Counted from the stretch's first letter, positions 1 through 8,553 are shown. The stretch is 64,000 nt of DNA from Rossellomorea vietnamensis (GCF_025398035.1 NZ_CP104558.1:1922001-1986000), one strand, 5' to 3'. Made by a program: numbers and translations. The notes: generated by a model not told the origin, from the letters alone.

Positions 1-1074
1 AAGCTCGAATACCCGTTCCGCCGCTGCCACCGTCGACTGGATGATGTTGGCGATATTCGCCGTCTGGGTGATCGGCTGGGTGAACTGGCGTGTATACGTG
101 ATGAACGCCTGGATGTCCCCGATGGAAATCGCCCGGTTCGTGACGAGGATCCCACCGACGACACTGATCAGCACATAGCTGATGTTTCCGATGAACATCA
201 TGATCGGCATGATGATCCCGGAGATGAACTGGGCTTTGCTTCCCGCTTCATACAATTCATCGTTCACCGAATCGAACTCCACGCCTGCCTTCTTTTCATG
301 ACCGAAGGCTTTCACGACCTGGTGACCGGTGAACATTTCTTCAATATGCCCATTCAATTGACCAAGCGTCCGCTGTTGATCGGCAAAGTGTTTCTGTGAC
401 CGCTTCAAGATCGGACGGATGGCAAACACGGAAACCGGTAAGCTGACCACCGAAATGAGGGTCAACAGGGGACTGATCGATAGCATCATGATGATGATCC
501 CGACAATCGTCACGATCGATGTGATGAACTGGGTCAGACTTTGCTGCAGCGTACTGCTGATGGTATCGATGTCATTCGTCATCCGGCTAAGGGTCTCCCC
601 GTTCGCACGGCCATCGTAATACTTCAGTGGAAGCTTCTCGATCTTTTGATTCACATCTTCCCTCAAGTCATACGCCGTCAACTGGGCGACACTCGACATG
701 ATGTATTGCTGGATAAAACTAAAGATACTGCTGAACACATAAAGTCCTGCAAGCAACAGCAGGATTTCACCGATTCTGCCAAAATCAATCCCGGCTCCCG
801 GCACTCCTTTAAATTTTGCATAGGCTCCTTCGAATAATTCTGTGATGGCGTTCCCCATGATTTTCGGGCCGATGATGGCAAACACCGTGCTTAAGATGGC
901 GGCAAAAAGAACAGCGATCAACTGCCCACGGCGTGGTTTTAGATAACCGAGGAGCCGTTTCAATGTGCTCTTGAAATTCTTCGGCTTCTGCCCCATCATC
1001 ATCATGTTGCCGCCGCCTGGACCGAATCCTCCTCCGTGACCTCCGCCTCTTTGAGGTTTACGTTCCTTACTCAT
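1..1074 (-). CDS. ABC multidrug exporter subunit, partial (N-terminal membrane domain)
   Basis: The first 358 residues of an ABC exporter are visible; the gene runs off the left edge before the ATPase domain. It opens with a Gly-rich stretch (GGGHGGGFGPGGG), then a six-helix exporter membrane domain with a coupling-helix motif near RANGETLSRMTNDID. The ATG overlaps the stop of the preceding ABC gene as ATGA, so the two are translationally coupled. Pairing with a 574-residue partner that has a degenerate ATPase site suggests a heterodimeric drug/lipid exporter of the YfiBC/LmrCD/BmrCD type. The substrate cannot be read from sequence. Confidence 0.93.
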   Translation of the reverse strand, partial: MSKERKPQRGGGHGGGFGPGGGNMMMMGQKPKNFKSTLKRLLGYLKPRRGQLIAVLFAAILSTVFAIIGPKIMGNAITELFEGAYAKFKGVPGAGIDFGRIGEILLLLAGLYVFSSIFSFIQQYIMSSVAQLTAYDLREDVNQKIEKLPLKYYDGRANGETLSRMTNDIDTISSTLQQSLTQFITSIVTIVGIIIMMLSISPLLTLISVVSLPVSVFAIRPILKRSQKHFADQQRTLGQLNGHIEEMFTGHQVVKAFGHEKKAGVEFDSVNDELYEAGSKAQFISGIIMPIMMFIGNISYVLISVVGGILVTNRAISIGDIQAFITYTRQFTQPITQTANIANIIQSTVAAAERVFEL

Positions 1075-2795
1075 GCCGATTCCTCCTCTGAAAGCTGTGA
1101 TGCGACGATTTCCTGGTACACTTCATTGGAATCAAGCAGCTCCTGATGGGTACCAATCCCGGCCACCCTTCCTTTCTCGAGCACAATGATCCGGTCGGCA
1201 TCGACTACTGTGCTCACCCTTTGAGCAACGATGAGCACGGTTGCCTCACCGGTTTCTTTTTTCAACGAGGAACGGAGTCTGGCATCCGTTTTATAATCGA
1301 GGGCTGAGAAACTGTCGTCAAATAAATAAATATCCGGTTTGCGCACAAGGGCTCTAGCAATCGACAAGCGCTGTTTCTGACCTCCTGAGAGATTCGATCC
1401 GCCCTGCTCGATTTCTGCCTGGAATCCCCCGTCCATCCGGCTGACGAATTCTTCCGCCTGGGCGATCCGGGCTGCCTCTGCCACTTCTTCATCATTCGCC
1501 TCTTCTTTTCCGAAGCGGATATTTTCTGCAATTGTGCCGGTAAAAAGAGTCGCTTTCTGAGGCACAAGTCCAAGCTTCGACCGGATTTCTTCCTGGGAAG
1601 CTTCCCTGATGTCCACACCATTGACCCGGATCGTGCCGCTCGCGATCTCATAAAATCGGGGGATCAGATTGATGAGCGTCGTTTTACCTGAACCGGTCCC
1701 ACCAATGATGGCCGTCGTTTCACCAGGATGTGCGGTAAAACTGACATCCGACAGGGCAGGCTCTTCGGCACCGGGATAATGGAACGTAACCGAATCGAAT
1801 TCCAATGTCCCTTCCTGAACGTCTGCTCTTTTCGTTCCGTTATCTTTAAAAGAAGGCGTCATTTCAAGCACTTTGTTGATCCGCTTCGCCGACACATCGG
1901 CACGTGGCACCATGACAAACATCATCGACGCCATGACCAAGGCAAACATGATTTGCATGACGTATTGAATGAACGCCATCAAATCCCCGATCTGCATCCC
2001 GCCGTTATCGATCCGGATGCCACCGAACCAGATGACGGCGACGACGGTCATATTCATGACGAGCATCATCACAGGCATCATGAAGGCCATGATTTTATTC
2101 ACCTTGATCGACACATCGGTCAGTTCATGATTCGTCCGTTTCAGGCGCTCCTTTTCTTCCGGTTCACGGTTGAAGGCGCGGATGACGCGGATACCGGTCA
2201 AGTTCTCACGAAGCACGAGATTCAATTGATCCAGCTTTTTCTGGACGGTTTGAAATAATGGAATCCCTTTATATAAAATCAGCAGGATGGAGCCAACCAA
2301 CACCGGCATGGTCAAGATAATGACCAGGGATAGCTTGGCATCCATTAACACTGCCATGATGACCCCGCCGACCAGCATGATCGGAGCACTGATGATCATC
2401 CGGAGCAGCATGATCACGACCTGCTGCACCTGTGTGATATCATTCGTCGTTCTTGTGATTAGGGAAGCGGTCCCCACTTCGTCGAATTCCTGTAAGGAGA
2501 ATTTTTCAATATGATAAAAGAGCTTTCGGCGGACATCGCGTCCCAATCCGACGGCTGCTTTTGAAGAATAGTAGCTTGCAATGATGGAAGCCACCGCACC
2601 GAGAGCAGACACGACGAGCATGAATCCGCCGATCTTCCATATATACGGGATGTCCCCGACGACGACCCCTTTGTCGATAATGTCAGACATGAGGGTCGGT
2701 AAGTATAGCGTCGACATGGATTGAATGAAGATCAGAACGAAGATCCCCACGATCATCCATTTATACGAGGATAAGTGTTTCAGAAGCTTGATCAT
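1071..2795 (-). CDS. ABC multidrug exporter subunit with degenerate catalytic site
   Basis: Full-length half-transporter of 574 aa: six membrane helices (about 15-310), then the nucleotide-binding domain with Walker A GGTGSGKTT, signature LSGGQKQR and Walker B ending LFDDSFSALD. The residue after the Walker B aspartate is Asp, not the catalytic Glu. In heterodimeric exporters this marks the subunit carrying the non-canonical ATP site, the partner supplying the active one. The partner is the overlapping downstream gene. The start overlaps the stop of the MarR gene by 4 nt, giving a marR-ABC-ABC operon, so drug-responsive derepression is likely (inference). Confidence 0.95.
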   Translation of the reverse strand: MIKLLKHLSSYKWMIVGIFVLIFIQSMSTLYLPTLMSDIIDKGVVVGDIPYIWKIGGFMLVVSALGAVASIIASYYSSKAAVGLGRDVRRKLFYHIEKFSLQEFDEVGTASLITRTTNDITQVQQVVIMLLRMIISAPIMLVGGVIMAVLMDAKLSLVIILTMPVLVGSILLILYKGIPLFQTVQKKLDQLNLVLRENLTGIRVIRAFNREPEEKERLKRTNHELTDVSIKVNKIMAFMMPVMMLVMNMTVVAVIWFGGIRIDNGGMQIGDLMAFIQYVMQIMFALVMASMMFVMVPRADVSAKRINKVLEMTPSFKDNGTKRADVQEGTLEFDSVTFHYPGAEEPALSDVSFTAHPGETTAIIGGTGSGKTTLINLIPRFYEIASGTIRVNGVDIREASQEEIRSKLGLVPQKATLFTGTIAENIRFGKEEANDEEVAEAARIAQAEEFVSRMDGGFQAEIEQGGSNLSGGQKQRLSIARALVRKPDIYLFDDSFSALDYKTDARLRSSLKKETGEATVLIVAQRVSTVVDADRIIVLEKGRVAGIGTHQELLDSNEVYQEIVASQLSEEESA

Positions 2796-3262
2796 GTCGC
2801 ATCCTCCTCTTTCCCTTTTTCATCAAAATAGTCGGCAATCCTCTCATGGGCCTCCAGCAGGCCGGCGAACTCTTCTTCGGACAGCGTTTCCACTGCCCCC
2901 TCCGTCAGCTGGTGGATGCTGCCTTCCTTGTTATGAATGCCTTTTAGCATCGTCTCCCCCTGATGGCTCAGGGAAAGAAGCATTTCCCGGCGATTGTCTT
3001 CCACCTGCTGCCGGTGGAGAAATCCTGCCTGAACCAGCCCATCCACGGCTGTACTGAGCGTGCTTTTCGGTAAGAAGGTCCTCTCCCCGATCGTCTTCTG
3101 AGTCAGCTCTCCCTCAGGGGCGATCGTCACCAATATCGTATATTGCGGGACGGATAAGCCGTTGTCTGCAGCCGTTTTCTGGACGAACCGCATCATCGTC
3201 TTATTCACCCGTGAAAAGGAGCGCAATAATTGCAGTGCAGGAGTGATCTGCTGATTTTCCAT
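2792..3262 (-). CDS. MarR-family transcriptional repressor
   Basis: A 156-aa MarR-type winged helix protein: dimerisation helices at both ends, and recognition region with TIGERTFLPKSTLSTAVDGL followed by a wing region (HRQQVEDNRREMLLSLS). It is the first gene of the ABC exporter operon and overlaps the next start by 4 nt, so it most likely represses the operon and responds to a transported compound. A small perfect inverted repeat upstream (3294-3306) is a candidate operator. The ligand is unknown. Confidence 0.92.
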   Translation of the reverse strand: MENQQITPALQLLRSFSRVNKTMMRFVQKTAADNGLSVPQYTILVTIAPEGELTQKTIGERTFLPKSTLSTAVDGLVQAGFLHRQQVEDNRREMLLSLSHQGETMLKGIHNKEGSIHQLTEGAVETLSEEEFAGLLEAHERIADYFDEKGKEEDAT

Positions 3263-3293
3263 GGTTATGCCCTCACTTCTAATGGTTAATATA

Positions 3294-3306
3294 ATGAACT
3301 GTTCAT
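3294..3306. promoter_or_regulatory. Candidate MarR operator upstream of the exporter operon
   Basis: ATGAAC-T-GTTCAT is a perfect 6-bp inverted repeat about 30 bp upstream of the MarR start codon. Size and position suit autoregulation. The assignment is inference from position only. Confidence 0.5.
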
Positions 3307-3444
3307 AATGGAACTATCTTAGTCTATTCCTTTTGCGGGAGATAGTCAAAGGGAGTGTTTCGACAAAATGTGGATGGGTGCGGAGGTCCGTCCCTCACGT
3401 TTTACCATGGTGGATTCATATACTTTTCTAAGGAGGAGTGAGGA

Positions 3445-3705
3445 ATGAATCATGGGAATGAGCTTAAGAGGAAAGGCTTGAATGGAAAAGCCGTGGTATC
3501 TGTCTTATTGGGGATTTTGTCCATTGTGATGGTGATTTTTCCTATGGCGGGGGCGATTCTCGGTCTGGTGGGGGTTCTACTTGGGTTGATCGGGCGGAGT
3601 GAAGTCAAACAGAATGGCCAGGAGGGGAAGCACCTGGCCATTCTTGGGATCATTTTCAGTTTGGCCGGCATTGTGTTCTCGATCTGGTGGGTGGTTATGT
3701 CGTAG
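3445..3705 (+). CDS. DUF4190-like small membrane protein
   Basis: 86 aa: a short polar N-terminus (NHGNELKRKGLNGK) followed by two membrane segments (about 16-45 and 62-84) separated by a charged loop containing RSEVKQNGQEGKHLA. The two-helix, Gly-rich layout matches the DUF4190 family, whose function is unknown. A good AGGAGG-type site lies just upstream of the ATG. It stands alone, divergent from the MarR/ABC operon. A degraded copy of the dispersed repeat begins right after the stop. Confidence 0.8.
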   Translation: MNHGNELKRKGLNGKAVVSVLLGILSIVMVIFPMAGAILGLVGVLLGLIGRSEVKQNGQEGKHLAILGIIFSLAGIVFSIWWVVMS

Positions 3706-3706
3706 T

Positions 3707-3807
3707 GGAGCAAGGGGACGGTTCTTTTGCTTCCTTTTACTGAGCAAAATCGAGGTTTCCCCTTACAAAACGATTAGTTGGTAGCAGATGAACCGTCCTC
3801 GTGCTTC
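3707..3807. repeat. Dispersed inverted-repeat element, degraded full copy
   Basis: Left arm GAGCAAGGGGACGGTTC at the DUF4190 stop and right arm GAACCGTCCTCGTGCTTC about 70 bp on, with an unusually long spacer. Diverged member of the family described for 11977-12049. Confidence 0.7.
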
Positions 3808-3816
3808 ATTCGTATG

Positions 3817-3936
3817 ATTCATGCGGGATTGAAACTTTTCGTGCGGGATATGGAATAATCATGCGGCTCACGGAAAAATCATGCCGGATTCAGATTATTC
3901 ATGCGGGAAATCCAATAATCATGCTGCCGGGTAGAA
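3817..3936. repeat. Six-unit tandem repeat with exact 20-bp period
   Basis: ATGCGGGA-like cores begin at 3821, 3841, 3861, 3881, 3901 and 3921, exactly 20 bp apart. The unit consensus is about A(A/T)TCATGCGGGATT plus six variable bases. The bases drift but the spacing does not. No reading frame or known protein site explains it. Confidence 0.75.
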
Positions 3937-3959
3937 TATTCTTTACTAGAGCCACTATT

Positions 3960-4352
3960 CTATTCACTCTGCTCCCTCATATACGCCCGATTCCTCCATT
4001 TAAACATAAAATAGGTACTTAAAAATAGAATCAACCCCATCTCATTAAAAAGGAAATATACCCTCGCTACATCCCTGATAGAATCCACGGGGTACGCACC
4101 GCTCAGCAGTAACGTTGGGAAAACAGTCACCAGCATGACCAGATAATGAACCAAGATCTGTTGGATGAAGCGCCATCGCTCCACTTCATAGATGACGCTT
4201 GCCACTCCGAGGAAAAATGCGATCAGACCGTAAAATAAGAGACTCTTTGAAATTGCTGATGCCCCTTCGAATTGCGTCCATATCAGCGAAGTGACGGTGA
4301 AAAGAATAAACGGGATGAGACCTCTAATTAATCCTTTTTTCAGTAGATTCAT
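3960..4352 (-). CDS. DUF3021-like membrane protein
   Basis: 130 aa with four predicted membrane helices (about 8-27, 36-55, 66-87, 100-116), matching DUF3021 proteins of Firmicutes in length and topology; function unknown. In other genomes DUF3021 genes often sit next to a LytTR regulator, which is absent here. The start lies inside the 3' end of the upstream 69-aa membrane protein (29-nt overlap), so the two are probably co-translated. RBS GAGGAAACC precedes the ATG. Confidence 0.75.
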   Translation of the reverse strand: MNLLKKGLIRGLIPFILFTVTSLIWTQFEGASAISKSLLFYGLIAFFLGVASVIYEVERWRFIQQILVHYLVMLVTVFPTLLLSGAYPVDSIRDVARVYFLFNEMGLILFLSTYFMFKWRNRAYMREQSE

Positions 4353-4533
4353 TGGTTTCCTCGCTCTTCTTCAAAGTATAGTCATTCCAAGCATAATACG
4401 TAATCCAAAACGCGATCACGACGAAAAAAGGATATCCCCAATTTTCCTCAGGAAGGATAAAGAAAAGTCCCAATGTTGTTAAAAGAAATGGTGGCATGAG
4501 GATCCAGTAACGCTTATTTTTGTATGGGTTCAT
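4324..4533 (-). CDS. Small two-helix membrane protein, unknown
   Basis: 69 aa with two hydrophobic segments (about 9-27 and 33-49) and a charged tail (TLKKSEETNESTEKRIN). AGGAGG lies 9 nt before the ATG. It overlaps the following DUF3021-like gene by 29 nt, which suggests a two-gene operon and possibly a shared membrane complex. I do not recognise the family. Confidence 0.65.
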   Translation of the reverse strand: MNPYKNKRYWILMPPFLLTTLGLFFILPEENWGYPFFVVIAFWITYYAWNDYTLKKSEETNESTEKRIN

Positions 4534-4622
4534 TAAGGGAGGCCTCCTATAAGCTTTTACTCTAGATACGAAACCGAACTGTAAAAAGTTTCATATTCGG
4601 GAAGGTCCGTCCCTCTTCAGAA

Positions 4623-4658
4623 CAAAAAAAGGGGCCTTCTTCAATAAGAAAGCCTATC
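4623..4658 (-). terminator. Rho-independent terminator
   Basis: Read on the minus strand: GGCTTTCTT, short loop, AAGAAGGCC, then a run of seven T. It lies directly after the stop of the 115-aa gene. Confidence 0.75.
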
Positions 4659-4667
4659 TTTCAAACC

Positions 4668-5015
4668 TCAACTCAATTTCACCGGGGAATGCAAATCATC
4701 AGCATCCCGGTAGGACCGATAGGAAACGAATCTCTTTCCATCTTTCGATCCATCCAGCTGCAAAATACGGCCAGCCCTGGTTTCCAGGTAGAAATCATAC
4801 CTGTTCAGATTCAGTCTAAAAAAAGAAAATGAGTTTCCAAGCAGATTCTTCTTCGTTACGTGGGACTCAGGGTTCAGCTGAATAAAAACCGCAAGCTCCT
4901 GTACAGACGATGACGGGATATCTGCCATCGAATAGTACGACCCTTTAACGTTATTCTTCAACTTATGCATGGCTGCACGTGCCTTATCTTTTAACCTCTT
5001 ACCGTCTAATTCCAT
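4668..5015 (-). CDS. Hypothetical soluble protein, 115 aa
   Basis: Basic N-terminal helix (KRLKDKARAAMHKLKNN), then a mixed region ending DADDLHSPVKLS. No signal peptide or membrane segment. I chose the second Met (MELDGKRL) because GAGGAGTGG sits 8 nt upstream of it; an ATG five codons earlier has no good site. A strong terminator follows. I do not recognise the family. Confidence 0.55.
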   Translation of the reverse strand: MELDGKRLKDKARAAMHKLKNNVKGSYYSMADIPSSSVQELAVFIQLNPESHVTKKNLLGNSFSFFRLNLNRYDFYLETRAGRILQLDGSKDGKRFVSYRSYRDADDLHSPVKLS

Positions 5016-5128
5016 ACGTCCACTCCTCATTCCGTTCCTATTAAGAAGAGTCCCCCATCTGTAAGAGAATCATCCGTCATCAAGATCAATTCATAAGAAC
5101 TTTACTGATGAGGTCCGTCCCTCAGAAG

Positions 5129-5404
5129 CTAAAAGATCACTTGTATTCCCTGCCAAAGCAGGACACCAAAGCCAGCAATGACAAAGACAATATTAGCAAT
5201 CATCGACTTCTTCTTACCTTTCCTTCTATCTTCAACCGCATCAAACAAACCCTTAAAGGTCCAAAAAAGAATAAACACTGACCACCCGATGCGGTCATTA
5301 GTTGGATCTTCATCGAATACATACTTTATATAGATGAACAGGATGATTACCAGTGTGATTGTTCGAAAGGTATTCCATTTCTTTGATGGTGCTTCTTTCT
5401 TCAA
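5129..5404 (-). CDS. Small membrane protein, unknown
   Basis: About 91 aa with three hydrophobic stretches (near 13-28, 42-56, 68-90). The longer frame starts with GTG at 5422, but AGGAGG lies inside that extension and sits 6 nt before a TTG at 5404 (MKKEAPSKKW), so the TTG is the better start and removes an overlap with the lipoprotein upstream. It probably forms an operon with that lipoprotein. Function unknown. Confidence 0.6.
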   Translation of the reverse strand: MKKEAPSKKWNTFRTITLVIILFIYIKYVFDEDPTNDRIGWSVFILFWTFKGLFDAVEDRRKGKKKSMIANIVFVIAGFGVLLWQGIQVIF

Positions 5405-5414
5405 TATGATCCTC

Positions 5415-6020
5415 CTATCCACTAATTTTCCCGATCACCCCAACAACTTCTTCCTCATCCCCTGCATCAACCGAAACCTTCTCCGTACCATCCACAATGT
5501 TCTTCGTATACTCTTCCATCGACTCCTCGATCTGCTCACTGCTCGGCCAGTGCGATGGCACATCGTACACATTGATCGTGCCGTCGCCGTTGCCGCTATA
5601 GGTGACGGTTCCGTCTGCCGACGCTTTACCGGTTAACACGATGACGTCTTCCGGATAGGCGACGCTCTTGTCATCATAAGGATTCAGCTGCTCACCGGCT
5701 GAAATGTGTTGGACGTTCAATTCCTCTACATCTCCATTCCCGATCACCTGCAGCCAGACTCGGGCGTATTCGATTTTTTCTGAAGGGTATGTAGCAAGTG
5801 GATCCTTCGTGGTGTCCGATTCCTCTTGAACTAGATCTTGTCCTTGTCCAGTTGCTTCTCCCAAATCCACCGAATCGATTTCTTCATCCGTTTCTGTTGC
5901 TGCGTCTTCGCTTTCCTGGTCAGGTTTTGCCTGCTCCACCACCTGCTGCTTTGCACCGCTGCAGGCCATCAAAAGGAATCCTACGGAGAGTATCATGATC
6001 ATCAGTATTCGTTTCTTCAT
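5415..6020 (-). CDS. Lipoprotein with acidic linker, unknown function
   Basis: 201 aa with a lipoprotein signal: MKKR, hydrophobic core, lipobox LMAC with Cys at about 20. A strongly acidic linker (EDAATETDEEIDSVDLGE) leads to a domain with IEYARVWLQVIG and SYSGNGDGTINVYDVP-like strands. It should be exported and lipid-anchored on the outer face of the membrane. Similar lipoproteins occur in Bacillaceae but the role is unknown. It lies 2 nt downstream of the GrpB gene. Confidence 0.75.
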   Translation of the reverse strand: MKKRILMIMILSVGFLLMACSGAKQQVVEQAKPDQESEDAATETDEEIDSVDLGEATGQGQDLVQEESDTTKDPLATYPSEKIEYARVWLQVIGNGDVEELNVQHISAGEQLNPYDDKSVAYPEDVIVLTGKASADGTVTYSGNGDGTINVYDVPSHWPSSEQIEESMEEYTKNIVDGTEKVSVDAGDEEEVVGVIGKISG

Positions 6021-6022
6021 TT

Positions 6023-6556
6023 TTATTCCCCCAATACTCTTTCTATAAAAGCTGCTTTCCCGTCAGAATATGCCTCCCGATCGTCGGGAAATTGGTTTGC
6101 CAGACTTTTTTTCAGTTCTGCGTATTCTTTCCTCAAGGCAGGGTTTCCGTTCAACCGGTCCCTGAATAGCCGCTGCTGTTCCCACCGCGGTTCCCCTTCC
6201 AGCATGAGATGCAGATGGGCTACACGCCTATCATTCTCCACCTTGATAAAGAACCTTCTCCACGGCCGGTTATCAAGCTCCACCGGCACATAATGCCAGT
6301 CATCTTCCGCCAGTTTTCCCGCAAGCTCTTCCACTTCATCAAAAGATTGAATCATCGCCATCACATCAATGATTGGTTTCGCCGGAAGGTCACGGATCGA
6401 CGTGCTCCCTACATGATCGACTTCTTTGACACCATAGGGACTCAAACGTTGTATGAGTTCCCTCACCTCCGCCCTTCCCGCCTCGATCCAGTCCGGATTC
6501 GGAGGTACGACCTCTATCGATTCTACGGCCCATTTTGGCCAATGACTATTTTCCAT
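6023..6556 (-). CDS. GrpB/UPF0157 family protein (nucleotidyltransferase fold)
   Basis: 177 aa. VDHVGSTSIRDLPAKPIIDV is the hallmark GrpB motif (a GS...D.D-type nucleotidyltransferase signature), followed by HLHLM. The family belongs to the nucleotidyltransferase superfamily; its physiological reaction is not established. The start overlaps the 3' end of the GNAT gene by 11 nt, so the two are co-translated. I prefer ATG at 6556 over GTG one codon earlier. Confidence 0.88.
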   Translation of the reverse strand: MENSHWPKWAVESIEVVPPNPDWIEAGRAEVRELIQRLSPYGVKEVDHVGSTSIRDLPAKPIIDVMAMIQSFDEVEELAGKLAEDDWHYVPVELDNRPWRRFFIKVENDRRVAHLHLMLEGEPRWEQQRLFRDRLNGNPALRKEYAELKKSLANQFPDDREAYSDGKAAFIERVLGE

Positions 6557-7037
6557 CACCTGTCACACCCTTCTCCAATTCGATCTCATCCTGAATCGGA
6601 ATCCCATCATTCCCGATCATCGGAATCTCAGGCTTGATCCGTCTCGCTTTCTCCACGGCATCCCGGTGGATCGTCGATATCCTGAAGCCCCTCTTTTGGT
6701 AAAATTTCAGCGCCAGCAAATTGTCATTCGTCGTAATCAGCGTGATGCGTCTACACCCGTTTTCGGCAGCCACCTTTTCTACTTCTTCCATAAGAGAGGT
6801 GCCGATCCCCTTCTTTTCTTCCAAACTATCAAGTGAAATAATCTCGCATTCGGCATCTTTAAACACGTATGTAATCAAACCAGTGATTACACGATCTCTA
6901 TTCAAAACGGCAAAGCCGTCTAAAGAAGCACAATCATAAACCCCGCTTGAAATCACCATCTTTGGACTTCCCCAATGCTGGTGAAAAAAGTCGGTGACCT
7001 TCTCTCGCTGTAATTCTTCCAGTGAAACGATGTTCAT
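6546..7037 (-). CDS. GNAT-family N-acetyltransferase
   Basis: 163 aa. The acetyl-CoA-binding motif is KKGIGTSLMEEVEKVAAENG (R/Q-x-x-G-x-G/A variant), followed by the NDNLLALKFYQKRGFR signature. The reading frame extends 34 codons upstream into the repeat at 7057, but ATG 7037 (MNIVSLEEL) has GGGGAGAG upstream and begins the conserved domain. The substrate is unknown. First gene of a GNAT-GrpB-lipoprotein-membrane protein run. Confidence 0.88.
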   Translation of the reverse strand: MNIVSLEELQREKVTDFFHQHWGSPKMVISSGVYDCASLDGFAVLNRDRVITGLITYVFKDAECEIISLDSLEEKKGIGTSLMEEVEKVAAENGCRRITLITTNDNLLALKFYQKRGFRISTIHRDAVEKARRIKPEIPMIGNDGIPIQDEIELEKGVTGDGK

Positions 7038-7056
7038 TCGTTCTCTCCCCTTTTTG

Positions 7057-7098
7057 GGAAGCGAGGGGGGAAGCGAGGGGACGGTTCCCATGCTTCCA
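7057..7098. repeat. Dispersed repeat, half copy with duplicated tip
   Basis: GGGAAGCGAGGG is duplicated in tandem before GACGGTTCCCATGCTTCC. One arm only; no partner arm nearby. Confidence 0.8.
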
Positions 7099-7203
7099 TT
7101 TTGAGAAATCATTTGCGGTGGTAATGCTTTGGAACTCACTCACAAAAAAACAGAAATCCCTTATGGAACCTCTGTCATCATGATTCAAATTAAGTTCCCT
7201 GTT

Positions 7204-7377
7204 TTAAAAAGAAAGACTCTGAAAAAGCGAAATCGTCAAAACCAATGTAAGCAAGGACCTTGCCGCCGTAGAAAGGATGATGATTCGGTTATTCTGTTTT
7301 CGTTCAGGCTTTTGAAACTCGTGAATGGCGACAAGCCAGATCAACGTTGTAAGTAAGGCCATGATTCCAGTGGACAT
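7204..7377 (-). CDS. Small two-helix membrane protein, 57 aa
   Basis: Short frame: MSTGIMALLTTLIWLVAIHE, a basic loop (KPERKQNNR), then a second hydrophobic helix (LLTLVLTISLFQSLSF) at the C-terminus. AAGGAG sits 8 nt before ATG 7377; an in-frame ATG two codons earlier is too close to it. It stands alone between two unrelated genes. Function unknown. Confidence 0.55.
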   Translation of the reverse strand: MSTGIMALLTTLIWLVAIHEFQKPERKQNNRIIILSTAARSLLTLVLTISLFQSLSF

Positions 7378-7523
7378 GGGCATATCTCCTTTACTATCAC
7401 TATACTTGAAGATACCATAGATTTAATTGTAAAAAAAGGAAAAGAATAGAAATTATATGATAAAATGGATTAGAAATGGTCCTCTATTAAAATAACTTTT
7501 TTACTTAAGGAGCAATAAAGATT

Positions 7524-8036
7524 TTGACAAAGTTACGATTCTTCATTTTAGTGATGAGCGCAGTCTTACTGGCTTCATGTAATGACAAAGGCCTGAATCT
7601 AACCGATGGCGATAAACAGATAACCCCGCAGATCGATGACGCGATTTCTCATTATATTGTCAAAAAGTACGCCACCTCCTACTACGGCACAGAAAAGCAG
7701 TTTGAAGTCCATAAAGTCTATGGGACGAGCGAAAAGGATGGGATCCTGAGTGTCTACATGTGGTCGTATTACGGGGGATTCAACCAAGCCAACGGATTAG
7801 AGGCCCAGTCCGGACATTCTCTGCCTGCTCTGATCCGCTTAAAACAAGAAGGCGACGCCTATTCGGTCATCGACTACACAGAACCACAAGACGGCAGTAT
7901 GTACCAGTCCTCCCTGGAGAAAATGTTCCCGGCGAAATACGTGAAGTCCGCACGGAGGGACAATGGGAATATCGGGGGACTCGAGAAAAAGATGGACAAA
8001 AAAGTGAAAGCATGGCTTGAGAAGCCGGATTCCTAA
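7524..8036 (+). CDS. Lipoprotein, unknown function
   Basis: 170 aa with a lipoprotein signal (MTKLRFFILVMSAVLLASC; lipobox LASC, Cys about 19). The mature part contains QIDDAISHYIVKKYATSYYG and ends with a basic helix (KKMDKKVKAWLEK). The start is TTG at 7524, preceded by AAGGAG at about 11 nt; no ATG fits. The next gene (GNAT) starts 13 nt after its stop, so the two are probably co-transcribed. Function unknown. Confidence 0.78.
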   Translation: MTKLRFFILVMSAVLLASCNDKGLNLTDGDKQITPQIDDAISHYIVKKYATSYYGTEKQFEVHKVYGTSEKDGILSVYMWSYYGGFNQANGLEAQSGHSLPALIRLKQEGDAYSVIDYTEPQDGSMYQSSLEKMFPAKYVKSARRDNGNIGGLEKKMDKKVKAWLEKPDS

Positions 8037-8049
8037 GGGGGAAATGAGC

Positions 8050-8520
8050 ATGGAACTTACCATTAGAAGAAGGACACCGGAAGATATCAACGAATTCATC
8101 ATGTGGACGTACGACGGAATCTATTCGTTTTACGATAATGATACCCAACTAGAAAAAATCCAGGGATTGAAAGAAAGCGTCCATTTGGAAAGAGCCTTTT
8201 CCGTAGTGGACGAGAACGAGTATCTTGTAGGAAATTGTGAGTTTTACGATGTGGAAGAAGACGGGGAAAACATTCTGGTCCTCGGGGTTCAAATGAAGCC
8301 TTCCTTGACAGGTAAGGGACTGGGTCAGGCCTTTGTGCAAGCAATCATCGAACAGGGACGTGAACGGCTGAAGTTCACTCATTTGGAATTGGCCGTCGCG
8401 GATTTCAATGAACGGGCGATCCGGACGTATGAGAAAGAAGGGTTCCGGAAACGGGGATCATTCGAAAATGAAATACGGGGTGAAAACTATCCATTTACTA
8501 TTATGGAAAAGAATTTTTAA
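8050..8520 (+). CDS. GNAT-family N-acetyltransferase
   Basis: 156 aa: MELTIRRRTPEDINEFIMW opening, acetyl-CoA loop around MKPSLTGKGLGQAFVQAIIE, and the ANDFNERAIRTYEKEGF-type signature (here AVADFNERAIRTYEKEGFRK). I chose ATG 8050 because GGGGG lies 8 nt upstream; an ATG two codons earlier is too close. It follows the lipoprotein gene with a short gap. Substrate unknown. Confidence 0.88.
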   Translation: MELTIRRRTPEDINEFIMWTYDGIYSFYDNDTQLEKIQGLKESVHLERAFSVVDENEYLVGNCEFYDVEEDGENILVLGVQMKPSLTGKGLGQAFVQAIIEQGRERLKFTHLELAVADFNERAIRTYEKEGFRKRGSFENEIRGENYPFTIMEKNF

Positions 8521-8526
8521 ACAAAA

Positions 8527-8553
8527 GGGGTCAGCCTCAAAGGTCTGACCCCC
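8527..8553. terminator. Bidirectional hairpin terminator
   Basis: GGGGTCAG, loop CCTCAAAGGT, CTGACCCC between two convergent genes, with A/T-rich flanks. It resembles the GTCTGACC hairpin at 46066. Confidence 0.7.

Noticed and set aside
3817-3936. Possible CRISPR array
   Set aside because: The units are 20 bp with only an 8-bp conserved core and no distinct spacers; no cas genes are near.
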